64,000 bases of DNA. Origin: Actinomycetota bacterium. Its GTDB lineage: Bacteria > Actinomycetota > Thermoleophilia > Gaiellales > F1-60-MAGs149. Shown in pieces: positions 8,915 to 15,743 of the stretch; position 1 is the first letter of the stretch; each line of letters opens with the position of its first letter. The stretch is taken from the NCBI GenBank assembly GCA_026392355.1, contig JAPLCF010000029.1:124001-188000 (forward strand). The letters run 5' to 3'. The notes beneath the pieces are model-generated. The model did not search any database. It saw only the letters and a list, made by a program, of their open reading frames with translations, and was not told the DNA's origin. A program made the translations under genes and the position numbers.

Positions 8915-9193
8915 ATGGTCACTGCATTCGTCCTGATCGACGTCGAGCGCGGCCGCCTCGCTGAGGTCGCCGACCGTCTCGCCACCACCGATGGCGTCGC
9001 CGAGGTCCACTCGGTCGCCGGCCGCTACGACCTCGTCGCAATCGTGCGCGTCTCGAGCAATGAGGCGATGGCCGACCTCGTTACGAGCGGCCTGCTGGCG
9101 ATCGACGGCATCGTCCGCACCGAGACGCTGCCCGCTTTCCGCGCGTACTCGCGCCACGATCTCGACGCCATGTTCGAGATCGGCGACGTCTGA
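8915..9193 (+). CDS. stand-alone Lrp/AsnC ligand-binding (RAM) domain protein
   Basis: A 92-residue protein, MVTAFVLIDVERG...AEVADRL...GVAEVHSVAGRYDLVAIVRV, ending FRAYSRHDLDAMFEIGD. It matches only the C-terminal RAM/effector-binding domain of Lrp/AsnC proteins, and the helix-turn-helix half is absent. Such stand-alone domains form dimers or higher oligomers and may sense amino acids, but cannot bind DNA themselves. It starts 11 bases after the nitrilase-family stop and is probably co-transcribed with it. The stop is followed at once by two long palindromes. Confidence 0.85.
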   Translation: MVTAFVLIDVERGRLAEVADRLATTDGVAEVHSVAGRYDLVAIVRVSSNEAMADLVTSGLLAIDGIVRTETLPAFRAYSRHDLDAMFEIGDV

Positions 9194-9200
9194 AGCACCA

Positions 9201-9220
9201 ATCTGGACCCGGGTCCAGAT
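9201..9220. repeat. 20-bp perfect palindrome, element A
   Basis: ATCTGGACCCGGGTCCAGAT is perfectly self-complementary over 20 bp. It is enclosed by GAAGCA upstream (9192-9197) and TGCTTC downstream, so a larger stem can form. It lies 7 bases after the stop of the RAM-domain gene. An 18-bp copy of the same core follows at 9239. Confidence 0.85.
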
Positions 9221-9238
9221 CTGCATGCTTCGCGCGAA

Positions 9239-9256
9239 TCTGGACCCGGGTCCAGA
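9239..9256. repeat. 18-bp perfect palindrome, element A second copy
   Basis: TCTGGACCCGGGTCCAGA repeats the core of the palindrome at 9201 in the short gap upstream of recX, ending 17 bases before the recX ATG. The inner 14-mer TGGACCCGGGTCCA is related to the TGGATCCGGATCCA units in the recX start by paired C-to-T and G-to-A changes that keep self-complementarity. Confidence 0.85.
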
Positions 9257-9273
9257 CGGGTAGCATCAGCGCC

Positions 9274-10110
9274 ATGGCGGACAGATTGGATCCGGATCCA
9301 AATTGTCCCGCAGAGGGACAAAATGGATCCGGATCCAAACTGTCCAAAATCACGCGACTGGCGGCCGTCAACGGCAAGCCGGCCGTGAAGGTGCATCTCA
9401 ATGGCGCGTACTGGACGACGCTGCCGGCCTCGCTGGTCGTTGACGAGGACCTGCACCTCGGCAGCGAGGTGGACGAGGCCCGACGCACGCGCCTCGAGCA
9501 GCAGCGCGACACCGCCGCTGCCCTCAGCTATGCGATTCGGTCGCTCGACTTCCGCATGGCTTCACGTGGCCAGCTGCGCGATCGCCTCGCCCGCAAGGGG
9601 CACGACGACGCCACGATCCAACGCACGCTCGACCGCTGCGAGGAACTGGGCGCACTCAACGACCGCGTGCTCGCCGCCACGCGCGCTCGCCGCTTCCGCG
9701 ATGCGGGGCAGGCGCCGTTCTCCACGCAGCAGCGCCTGCGCAGGCAGGGCTTTGCCGACGCCGAGATCGGTGCCGCGGTCGACGAGGCCTACGCCGACTT
9801 CGACGAGGAGGCCGAGGCGCGGCGTCTGCTCGCGGCACGACCCAGCACGACCGCCAGTCGCTCGCGCGCCTACGGCTTCTTAGCGCGCCGCGGCTTTAGC
9901 CCGCAGCTGGCCGGGCGTCTCGCCTCCGAAGTTGCCGGCGAGGCCGAGAAGACCAAGCCGCCCGCCGACATGGACGAGCTCGAGCGGCAGGTGCGCCGCC
10001 GCTACCCCACGGCGGCCAGCGATGCCGGTGCTCGGCGGCGCGCCCACGCCTGGCTGATGCGCCACGGTGCCACCGCCGCGCAGATACGCGAGCTCCTGCA
10101 GGCGCGCTAG
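9274..10110 (+). CDS. recX: regulatory protein RecX, with palindrome-encoded N-terminus
   Basis: A 278-residue RecX-family protein, the small helical modulator that inhibits RecA filaments. Typical features are ALSYAIRSLDFRMASRGQLRDRLARKG, then repeated three-helix units (RRLRRQGFADAEIGAAVDEA and similar). The first 24 or so residues (MADRLDPDPNCPAEGQNGSGSKLS written in pieces: MADRLDPDPNCP, then AEGQNGSGSKLS) are encoded by palindromic DNA rather than conserved sequence; recognisable RecX sequence begins at KITRLAAVNGK. No other ATG or GTG start is available before that point, so the element supplies the start region. recA is not in the window. The stop is shared with the convergent NicX-like gene (CTAG). 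Confidence 0.88.
   Translation: MADRLDPDPNCPAEGQNGSGSKLSKITRLAAVNGKPAVKVHLNGAYWTTLPASLVVDEDLHLGSEVDEARRTRLEQQRDTAAALSYAIRSLDFRMASRGQLRDRLARKGHDDATIQRTLDRCEELGALNDRVLAATRARRFRDAGQAPFSTQQRLRRQGFADAEIGAAVDEAYADFDEEAEARRLLAARPSTTASRSRAYGFLARRGFSPQLAGRLASEVAGEAEKTKPPADMDELERQVRRRYPTAASDAGARRRAHAWLMRHGATAAQIRELLQAR
9279..9345. repeat. 67-bp composite palindrome inside the recX 5' coding region
   Basis: The stretch runs from GGACAG (9279-9284) to CTGTCC (9340-9345). Moving inward it contains TTGGATCCGGATCCAA (9286-9301), then a TTGTCCC-gcaga-GGGACAA hairpin (9303-9321), then a second TGGATCCGGATCCA unit. The whole is nearly symmetric about its centre. It starts 5 bases after the start of the recX ATG and is translated in frame. 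Confidence 0.85.
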
Positions 10111-11135
10111 CCGCCGACGACGCGGCCGGCATCGACGACGGTTTCGCCGTCGAGGCGCACGGTGCAGTGGCGCATCGGGAAATCAAAGTGACCGCGGGTG
10201 AACCGGCCCGCGTTCTCGTTGGCCCCCGTCGAGAAGAGGAAGTTCCCCTCGAAGGCGCGCAGCTCGATGCCATTGGTCTCGCGCTTATCGACCATCACAA
10301 GGGCGTCCCAGCGCGCGGCGGGGTTCATGCCCCAGCCCACGTGACTCACGCTGTAGGCCTCTTCTTCGTCGAAGGCGGCGAGGTACGAGCGCAGCAGGTC
10401 GGCATCAAGATTGTGGCCATCGATATCCACCACGCGGTCGTCCTCAATCCGCAGGCGCACCGCGTCGCGGAGGTACTCCTTGAACGTCAGGTTGGCATCG
10501 CCCGGCGCGAGCACGACTGTGCCGTTGACCGACCCCGCCGCCGGAAACGCGACCACGAGACCGCCGGGCCAGTGCGCCACCGTGCCGGGGCCGTCGGTGG
10601 CCCCCCACGAGCCGGCCGTGAAGGCGCCCGTGAGCGACACGCGCAGATCCGTGCCTGCCGACGACGTGACGCGTAGTTCCGTTGCGGCACGCAAGCGTTC
10701 GAGGCCGGCCAGCACGCGCAGCTTGAGCGCGCCCTCGTCGGGTGCCCAGCGCTCGAAGGCCTCGGGATCCTCGTTGGGGATCATCAGCACGCGCGAGCCA
10801 GCACCGAGGATCGCCGGCAGTTCGGGCGCGTGCAGCAGACCCTCAACGGTGCAATCGAGCACGAGGTCGGCCGCGCAGAGTGCGGCGACGGCCGCCGGAT
10901 TGCCCTGCAATGCGATGCTCGACCCCGTCGAGCGGATTGCCACCGGCCCGGGGTTCGGCGGTGTCGGCATGCGCACGTCGACGACGCGGCCGCCAAGGTC
11001 CTCGGCGGCCAGGCGCGCCGTGTCGACGAGCGCGGTGCGACTCGCCGACTCGCTCAGCACCGCGACGACCTCGCCACTGGCCAGACCACTTGCGACCAGC
11101 GCACGGCGGAAGACATCGAGCGTGCGGTGCTCCAT
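10107..11135 (-). CDS. NicX-like ring-cleaving dioxygenase (M29-aminopeptidase fold)
   Basis: A 342-residue protein that strongly resembles NicX, 2,5-dihydroxypyridine 5,6-dioxygenase, from nicotinate catabolism. Recognisable blocks are VTSSAGTDLRVSL, VAHWPGGLVVAFP, YSVSHVGWGMNPAARWDA, LRAFEGNFLFSTGANENAG and GHFDFPMRHC. The iron ligands fall at H265, H316 and D318, matching the H / H-x-D triad known for NicX. The family product is N-formylmaleamate, and the next gene is an alpha/beta hydrolase that overlaps it by ATGA, as expected for a deformylase partner. Another N-heterocycle or catechol substrate remains possible. Confidence 0.8.
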   Translation of the reverse strand: MEHRTLDVFRRALVASGLASGEVVAVLSESASRTALVDTARLAAEDLGGRVVDVRMPTPPNPGPVAIRSTGSSIALQGNPAAVAALCAADLVLDCTVEGLLHAPELPAILGAGSRVLMIPNEDPEAFERWAPDEGALKLRVLAGLERLRAATELRVTSSAGTDLRVSLTGAFTAGSWGATDGPGTVAHWPGGLVVAFPAAGSVNGTVVLAPGDANLTFKEYLRDAVRLRIEDDRVVDIDGHNLDADLLRSYLAAFDEEEAYSVSHVGWGMNPAARWDALVMVDKRETNGIELRAFEGNFLFSTGANENAGRFTRGHFDFPMRHCTVRLDGETVVDAGRVVGG

Positions 11136-11923
11136 CAGGCGGCCTCCACCATGTCCACATGGTCGCGCAGCAGTCGGCTGAGCGCGGCGGGTGCCTCGAA
11201 CTGCGTCAAATGCCCAACCCCGGGGATCACCTCGAGACGCGCGCCCGGAATCCCTGCGGCCAGCGCCTCGCTATACGCCGGTGGCGTCTCCTCATCGAGT
11301 TCGCCCACCACCACCAGCGTGGGTGCTGCGATGACCCCGAGCCGATCGCGCACGTCGTGATCGGGCAGTGCAGCGATCGTCTGCATCAGCCCACTGATCG
11401 GTACCCGCAGCATCGAGGCAACGGCGGCTGCAACCGCCGCGGGGTCCGGATCGGGCCCCATCACGCCGCGCAGCACGGGCTCGGCGAACTCACTGATCTG
11501 CGCGCCCGCCTCGAGCGGGGCCAGGCGCGCCGCACGCCACGCAACAGTATCGGTGCCGTCGAGACCGGAGGCCGGGCTCGTATCGATCAGCGACAGGGAG
11601 CGCACGCACTCCGGATGCCGCAGCGCCAGCTGCAGTGCGATCATGCCGCCCATCGACAGACCGACAACGTGTGCGCTGCCGCCGAGACGGTCGATCAGCA
11701 TCGCCGCAGAATCGGCAGCAGCTGGCAGCGAGAACGCCTCGAGCGGCTCGGATGCGCCGTAGCCGGGCATGTCCCACGCCACGCAGCGGTACCCGTCGGC
11801 GAGCGCCTCGAGCTGGGCATCCCAGCCAGTGCGCGTCATGCCGAGACCGTGCAGAAACACGACGGGCGCACCCGCGCCTGCCTCGCGCCAAGCAATCGGC
11901 GTCTCATCGACGTCGACGATCAC
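11135..11923 (-). CDS. alpha/beta hydrolase (NicD/PcaD-like)
   Basis: A 262-residue alpha/beta-fold hydrolase. Seen are the oxyanion motif VVFLHGLGMT, the nucleophile elbow GLSMGG with S90, the acid in VVGELDEETPP, and the histidine in GVGHLTQFEAP. It is closest in pattern to 3-oxoadipate enol-lactonase and N-formylmaleamate deformylase-type enzymes. Start is GTG. Its stop overlaps the NicX-like start by ATGA, so the two are translationally coupled; this supports a job on the dioxygenase product, by inference. Confidence 0.87.
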   Translation of the reverse strand: MIVDVDETPIAWREAGAGAPVVFLHGLGMTRTGWDAQLEALADGYRCVAWDMPGYGASEPLEAFSLPAAADSAAMLIDRLGGSAHVVGLSMGGMIALQLALRHPECVRSLSLIDTSPASGLDGTDTVAWRAARLAPLEAGAQISEFAEPVLRGVMGPDPDPAAVAAAVASMLRVPISGLMQTIAALPDHDVRDRLGVIAAPTLVVVGELDEETPPAYSEALAAGIPGARLEVIPGVGHLTQFEAPAALSRLLRDHVDMVEAA

Positions 11924-11924
11924 G

Positions 11925-13124
11925 CTACTCCGCGTCGTCGGGAAAGATGCCGTGCCGGCCCAGGCGATGCAGGCAGACCTCGGCGCTCCACGGCAGCATC
12001 AGCGAGCCGCAGCGGGCGTCGCGGTAGTACTGCTCGAGGCGGAACTCCTTGAGCATCGACAGGCCACCACACGTGCGGATGGCCAGCGAGGCGATCTCCG
12101 GCGCGGTCTCCATCGTCGTGAAGCTTGCGGCCAGCGCACGCGCGACCATGTCGGGTGTGGGATCAACGCGCGCCTCGTCGACGACCTTGTCGAACAGGGC
12201 GCGGCTCCGCTCGTACATGATCTGCAGCTCGGCCCAACCCTGCTGCTTCTGGGGCACGTCACGCCGCGAGGTGACACCGGGAGGAGCCTGCGACGACATG
12301 TAGTCGCGCACGAAGTCGATGACGGCCTTCGACAGGCCCATGTAGGCGGGCGTCAGCGTCATGTAGACGTAGGGCCAGCGTTCGGCCAGCTGGTTGTAAA
12401 TGCCGGGTGGTAGCAGCACGGCATCGTCGGGCGCGAAGGCGTCCTTGAACAGCAACGTGCGCGAGACCGTGCCGCGCATGCCGAGCGGATCCCAGTCGCC
12501 AACGATCTCGACGCCCGGATCATCGGCGGCAATCGCGAGGAACAGGATCTCGTCCTCGCTCGTCTCGACGCACGTGATGTTGTAGTCCGACGCCGCGCCG
12601 GACAGCGAGGCGAAGATCTTGCGGCCGTTGACCTTGTAGCCGCCATCGACCTTCTCGGCCGTCGTGGCAAACCCGCGCGTGGCGCCCTGGGCAATGCCCT
12701 CGCTGAGCGGCTGCGACTGCAGTGCCTTCTCCTCGATGATGCGGCGATAGAGCTCGGCGCGCAGCGCCTCGTGTGCGGCGCGGTGCTCGTCGCTCATGTC
12801 GAGATCGTCGGCGGCCACGCCCGTCCACAGCACGGTCTGCGTGTGCATGTTGAACGTCAGTGCCGTCATCGGGCAGTACGCACCGATTGCCGCGCCGACG
12901 TGCATGTAGTCGTTGAAGCTCGCACCAAGACCGCCGTAGCGCGTCGGGATGCAGAGACCGTAGAAGCCGGCGTCGTAGAGATCGTCGAAGTTCTCGAACG
13001 GGAACGACGCCTCGCGGTCGTACTTGGGCGCTCGCTCGCGGAAGGCGGGACCGATCTCGTCAACGATGTCGAGCAGCCGCTGGCGACGCTCGGGGTCGAT
13101 TACGGGGTCGGCGTTGATGGCCAT
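11925..13124 (-). CDS. acyl-CoA dehydrogenase-like flavoprotein (possibly a group D monooxygenase)
   Basis: A 399-residue protein with the acyl-CoA dehydrogenase fold: N-terminal helices (FPFENFDDLYDAGFYGLCIPTRYGGLGAS), the flavin-binding mid-domain (GGYKVNGRKIFASLSGAASDYNI, WDPLGMRGTVSRTL) and a helical C-terminus. The usual YEG-type catalytic glutamate block is not evident; the corresponding region reads LMLPWSAEVCLHRLG. FMN-dependent monooxygenases of the DszC/group D type share this fold and would suit a ring-hydroxylating step. The start chosen is MAINADPV; an upstream option runs into the promoter gap. It is the first gene of the minus-strand set leading to the NicX-like gene. Confidence 0.82.
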   Translation of the reverse strand: MAINADPVIDPERRQRLLDIVDEIGPAFRERAPKYDREASFPFENFDDLYDAGFYGLCIPTRYGGLGASFNDYMHVGAAIGAYCPMTALTFNMHTQTVLWTGVAADDLDMSDEHRAAHEALRAELYRRIIEEKALQSQPLSEGIAQGATRGFATTAEKVDGGYKVNGRKIFASLSGAASDYNITCVETSEDEILFLAIAADDPGVEIVGDWDPLGMRGTVSRTLLFKDAFAPDDAVLLPPGIYNQLAERWPYVYMTLTPAYMGLSKAVIDFVRDYMSSQAPPGVTSRRDVPQKQQGWAELQIMYERSRALFDKVVDEARVDPTPDMVARALAASFTTMETAPEIASLAIRTCGGLSMLKEFRLEQYYRDARCGSLMLPWSAEVCLHRLGRHGIFPDDAE

Positions 13125-13164
13125 CGACAAAAGCGTACCGTTCCTGCTCGCTCGCCCACAACGC

Positions 13165-13198
13165 AAAAGGGGGCCCGGAGCCGAAGCCCCGGACCCCC
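13165..13198 (-). terminator. rho-independent terminator with UUCG tetraloop
   Basis: Read on the minus strand, GGGGGTCCGGGGC-TTCG-GCTCCGGGCCCCC gives a 13-pair stem (two G.U pairs) capped by the very stable UUCG loop and followed by TTTT. It lies just after the permease stop and before the ACAD-like gene, separating the two minus-strand units. It is one of the few clear terminators in the window. Confidence 0.85.
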
Positions 13199-13211
13199 GC
13201 CGTGCAGTGCG

Positions 13212-14645
13212 CTACACCGTGGCGCGCTTGAACGCCCCACGCGAGGCGAGCACGGCCGTGACGATCAGGCCGAGCGCGAGCCAGATAAGAGCGATCCACC
13301 AGATGTTCGCGTACGACGTACCCGATCCCCAGTAGAGCGAGATCACGCCGTACAGGGCTCCCAGCGACACGAGTCCGCCGATGATGCCCGCCAGAGCCAG
13401 CAGACCGGTCGACTCGCCCGGCATGCCCTTGAAGGCCGCCACGCAGATCGCGACGTAGACCGCGACGAGCATGAAGCCGCCGAACGTGGCAAGCCAGTTG
13501 AAGAGCGGGTACCACGCGCCCGGATCCATCTCGGTGACCGTCAGCAGGCCATTGGTCCAGGCCACGACCGCAACCACGATGATCGAGACGACGGCCAGGA
13601 TCGTCGAGGCAACGTACGGCGTCTTGTACTTCGGATGCACCTTTGCGAAGACCGCCGGCAGGCGACCGTCACGCGCAAGCGCGAACAGGCCGCGGCTGGA
13701 GCCCGTTGCCGTGCCGAGACCGACGGCGGCGATGTCGATCACCACGAGCCACTGCACCAGCTCGCCGAAGCGGCTACCACCGTAGACCGGGTCGGCCGAC
13801 AGAGCGTAGAGCGGCGGGAACGCCTCGAGCCACGCATTGACGTCAAGCCCGAAGCCGACGGCCTGCGAGTACGTGACGATGATGTAGAAGATGCCGACGG
13901 CGATCGTCGAGCCGAAGATCGCGCGCGGAATGTGCTTGCGCGGATTGCCGGTCTCCTCGGCGAGGTTCGCCGAGGACTCGAAGCCGATGAACATGATCGC
14001 GGCGTAGAGGATGCCGAAGAAGATGCCGTTCCAGCCGTCGAACGACGAGCTGGGATTGAACGGCTCGCTGCTCAGGCCGGTGTCGCCCGCCACCTTCAGG
14101 ATCACCCAGATCGAGAAGGCCAGGATGATGATGAACGAGCCGAGACCGAGCACGAGCTGAACGCGTGTCGAGATCGCGACGCCGCGGAACAGCATCAGGC
14201 CGGCGACGACCCAGAAGGCAATCGACAGCCAGTACCACTGGATATCGACGTCGTAGATCATCAACGTGCCCTGCAGGAAGCCGCCGAACGCTAGGCCGAT
14301 GGCCAGGGTCAAGGCGATCACGCCGCCGTAGTAGACCCAACCCGCGACGAAGCCGACACGCTCACCGAAGGCCTCAGTGACGTAGTTGTAGAGCGAGCCC
14401 GCCGCATGGATGCGTCGCGCGAAGCGCGAGATGATCCAGGCGATGGCGCACATGCCGACCATCGTCAGCAGGATCGAGATCGGGCTGGCGATGCCGGCGC
14501 CCTTGCCGGACAGACCGACGATCGTCGGAATGAAGAACGCAGCAGCGAAGACAGGTCCGATGAACCCGATCGACTGTGCGATGACGTCGAGGAGGCTGAG
14601 ATTGCCGGTACCGAGCTTCTCGCCTCCCTGCGTTTGCGCGCCCAT
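13212..14645 (-). CDS. APC-superfamily amino-acid-type permease
   Basis: A 477-residue polytopic transporter with about 12 hydrophobic segments. The first segment region, LSLLDVIAQSIGFIGPVFAAAFFIPTI (cited as LSLLDVIAQSIGF and onward), and the conserved GFESSANLAEETGNPRKHIPRAI motif in the middle are typical of amino acid-polyamine-organocation permeases. GSSRGLFALARDGRLPAVFAKVHPKYKTP is also characteristic. It probably imports the amine or amino-acid-like substrate used by the surrounding enzymes. The gene is divergent from the FAH-family gene, with a 17-bp operator between them, and ends at a strong terminator. Confidence 0.9.
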   Translation of the reverse strand: MGAQTQGGEKLGTGNLSLLDVIAQSIGFIGPVFAAAFFIPTIVGLSGKGAGIASPISILLTMVGMCAIAWIISRFARRIHAAGSLYNYVTEAFGERVGFVAGWVYYGGVIALTLAIGLAFGGFLQGTLMIYDVDIQWYWLSIAFWVVAGLMLFRGVAISTRVQLVLGLGSFIIILAFSIWVILKVAGDTGLSSEPFNPSSSFDGWNGIFFGILYAAIMFIGFESSANLAEETGNPRKHIPRAIFGSTIAVGIFYIIVTYSQAVGFGLDVNAWLEAFPPLYALSADPVYGGSRFGELVQWLVVIDIAAVGLGTATGSSRGLFALARDGRLPAVFAKVHPKYKTPYVASTILAVVSIIVVAVVAWTNGLLTVTEMDPGAWYPLFNWLATFGGFMLVAVYVAICVAAFKGMPGESTGLLALAGIIGGLVSLGALYGVISLYWGSGTSYANIWWIALIWLALGLIVTAVLASRGAFKRATV

Positions 14646-14768
14646 AGTGCTCCTCCTTGGTCTGCCCGATCTGGGCGTGGTCCTCCGCGGCTGGTTCGCG
14701 AGTGTCTCGCGAATCCCTCTCCTGCCGTTTGCAGATTATGCTGGGTAGGGTTCACAGCACGCCGCAGA

Positions 14769-14785
14769 TTGGATACAGTATCCAA
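14769..14785. promoter_or_regulatory. probable GntR operator, copy 2 (perfect palindrome)
   Basis: TTGGATACAGTATCCAA is a perfect 17-bp palindrome with a central A. It lies between the divergent permease (ATG 123 bases away) and the FAH-family unit (ATG 102 bases away). It shares the TTGGAT / ATCCAA half sites and total length with the copy at 7630-7646. A regulator at 18975-19604 is the natural candidate to bind both. Confidence 0.7.
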
Positions 14786-14846
14786 AGCATGCGTCGCTCT
14801 TCCTGCCCCCTGACGCATGGCGCGTAGGATCCTGACGGGAGGGAAC

Positions 14847-14888
14847 ATGGATCGCACCAGCACTTCGACACAGGACGGTACGCGCTGA
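14847..14888 (+). CDS. 13-codon leader ORF coupled to the FAH-family gene
   Basis: An ATG preceded by the strong ribosome site GGGAGGGAAC begins a 13-residue frame, MDRTSTSTQDGTR. Its TGA overlaps the ATG of the downstream FAH-family gene (TGATG). The larger gene has no clear ribosome site of its own, so it is likely translated by coupling from this mini-ORF. The peptide is rich in Thr and Ser; whether it has a regulatory role is unknown. Confidence 0.5.
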   Translation: MDRTSTSTQDGTR

Positions 14889-15742
14889 TGCTGCGCGTCC
14901 GCATCCTCCACAACGGCAGCGCCCACTGGGGCGAGCTGCTCGATGGCTCCGTGCGTCTCGACGGCGGTGGCGAGGTCGACGCCGAGCAGGCCTGCTGGCT
15001 GGCCCCTGTTGAGCCGACCAAGATCATCGCCGTGCACCTCACGTACCAGTCGCGCCTGACCGAGTACAAGGCCAACACGCCGCCCGAGCCGTCGTACTTC
15101 ATGAAGCCCCCCACCACGCTCAACGGGCACCTTGGCGAACTGCGCCGCCCGCACGGCACGCGCTACCTCAACTACGAGGGCGAGATCGCGGTCGTCGTCG
15201 GCCGCGAGATGAAGGGCGTCAAGGCCGAGCACGTGCATGAGTACGTTGCCGGTTTTGCCCCCGCCAACGACGTGGGCCTCCATGACTTCCGCCACGCCGA
15301 TCGCGGCTCGATGCTGCGCGTCAAGGGCCAGGACGGCTTCCTGCCGATCGGCCCGGCGATGGTGACCGCCGACCAGTGGACGCCCGACGACGGCTTCACG
15401 CTGACGACGCGCATCAACGGCGAGGTCGTGCAACAGGGCGACGCTGACGACCTGATCTGGGACTACCGCTACCAGCTCGCCGACCTCTGCCGCGTAATCA
15501 CGCTGGTGCCGGGCGACGTCGTCCTGACGGGCACCCCGGCCAACTCGCGCCCGATGGACGTCGGTGACGTCGTCGAGGTCGAGATCGAGGGCTTCCCGGC
15601 GCTGCGCAACACCGTGGTCGACTGGGATGTCGACCTGACCGGTCCGGGCGATCAGCCCGAGACCTCCGCGAACACGCTGCACGTCGCGCTCGCGATTCCC
15701 GAGGACGAAGCCGAGCGGCGCGTCGCCGCCGGGGAGGTTTGA
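14888..15742 (+). CDS. FAH-family hydrolase/isomerase
   Basis: A 284-residue fumarylacetoacetate hydrolase-fold protein. The metal site is recognisable as LNYEGEIAVVVG (E97, E99) and PANDVG (D128), with the conserved FMKPPTTLNGH and KGQDGFLPIGP blocks and the VLTGTPAN turn near the end. Family members include 2-hydroxyhepta-2,4-dienedioate isomerase/decarboxylase (HpaG/HpcE), 2-keto-4-pentenoate hydratase relatives and acylpyruvases. Next to an extradiol dioxygenase and an aldehyde dehydrogenase, the likeliest role is in a meta-cleavage pathway. It is followed by the dioxygenase gene after one base (TGAgATG). Confidence 0.88.
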   Translation: MLRVRILHNGSAHWGELLDGSVRLDGGGEVDAEQACWLAPVEPTKIIAVHLTYQSRLTEYKANTPPEPSYFMKPPTTLNGHLGELRRPHGTRYLNYEGEIAVVVGREMKGVKAEHVHEYVAGFAPANDVGLHDFRHADRGSMLRVKGQDGFLPIGPAMVTADQWTPDDGFTLTTRINGEVVQQGDADDLIWDYRYQLADLCRVITLVPGDVVLTGTPANSRPMDVGDVVEVEIEGFPALRNTVVDWDVDLTGPGDQPETSANTLHVALAIPEDEAERRVAAGEV

Positions 15743-15743
15743 G

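Noticed and set aside
9201-9345. The recX-region palindromes as GntR operators
   Set aside because: They share the TTGGATC half site, but the dyad is 16 bp without a centre base, two copies have GGACCC instead, and one set lies within coding sequence. A structural repeat is more likely, though cross-binding is not excluded.
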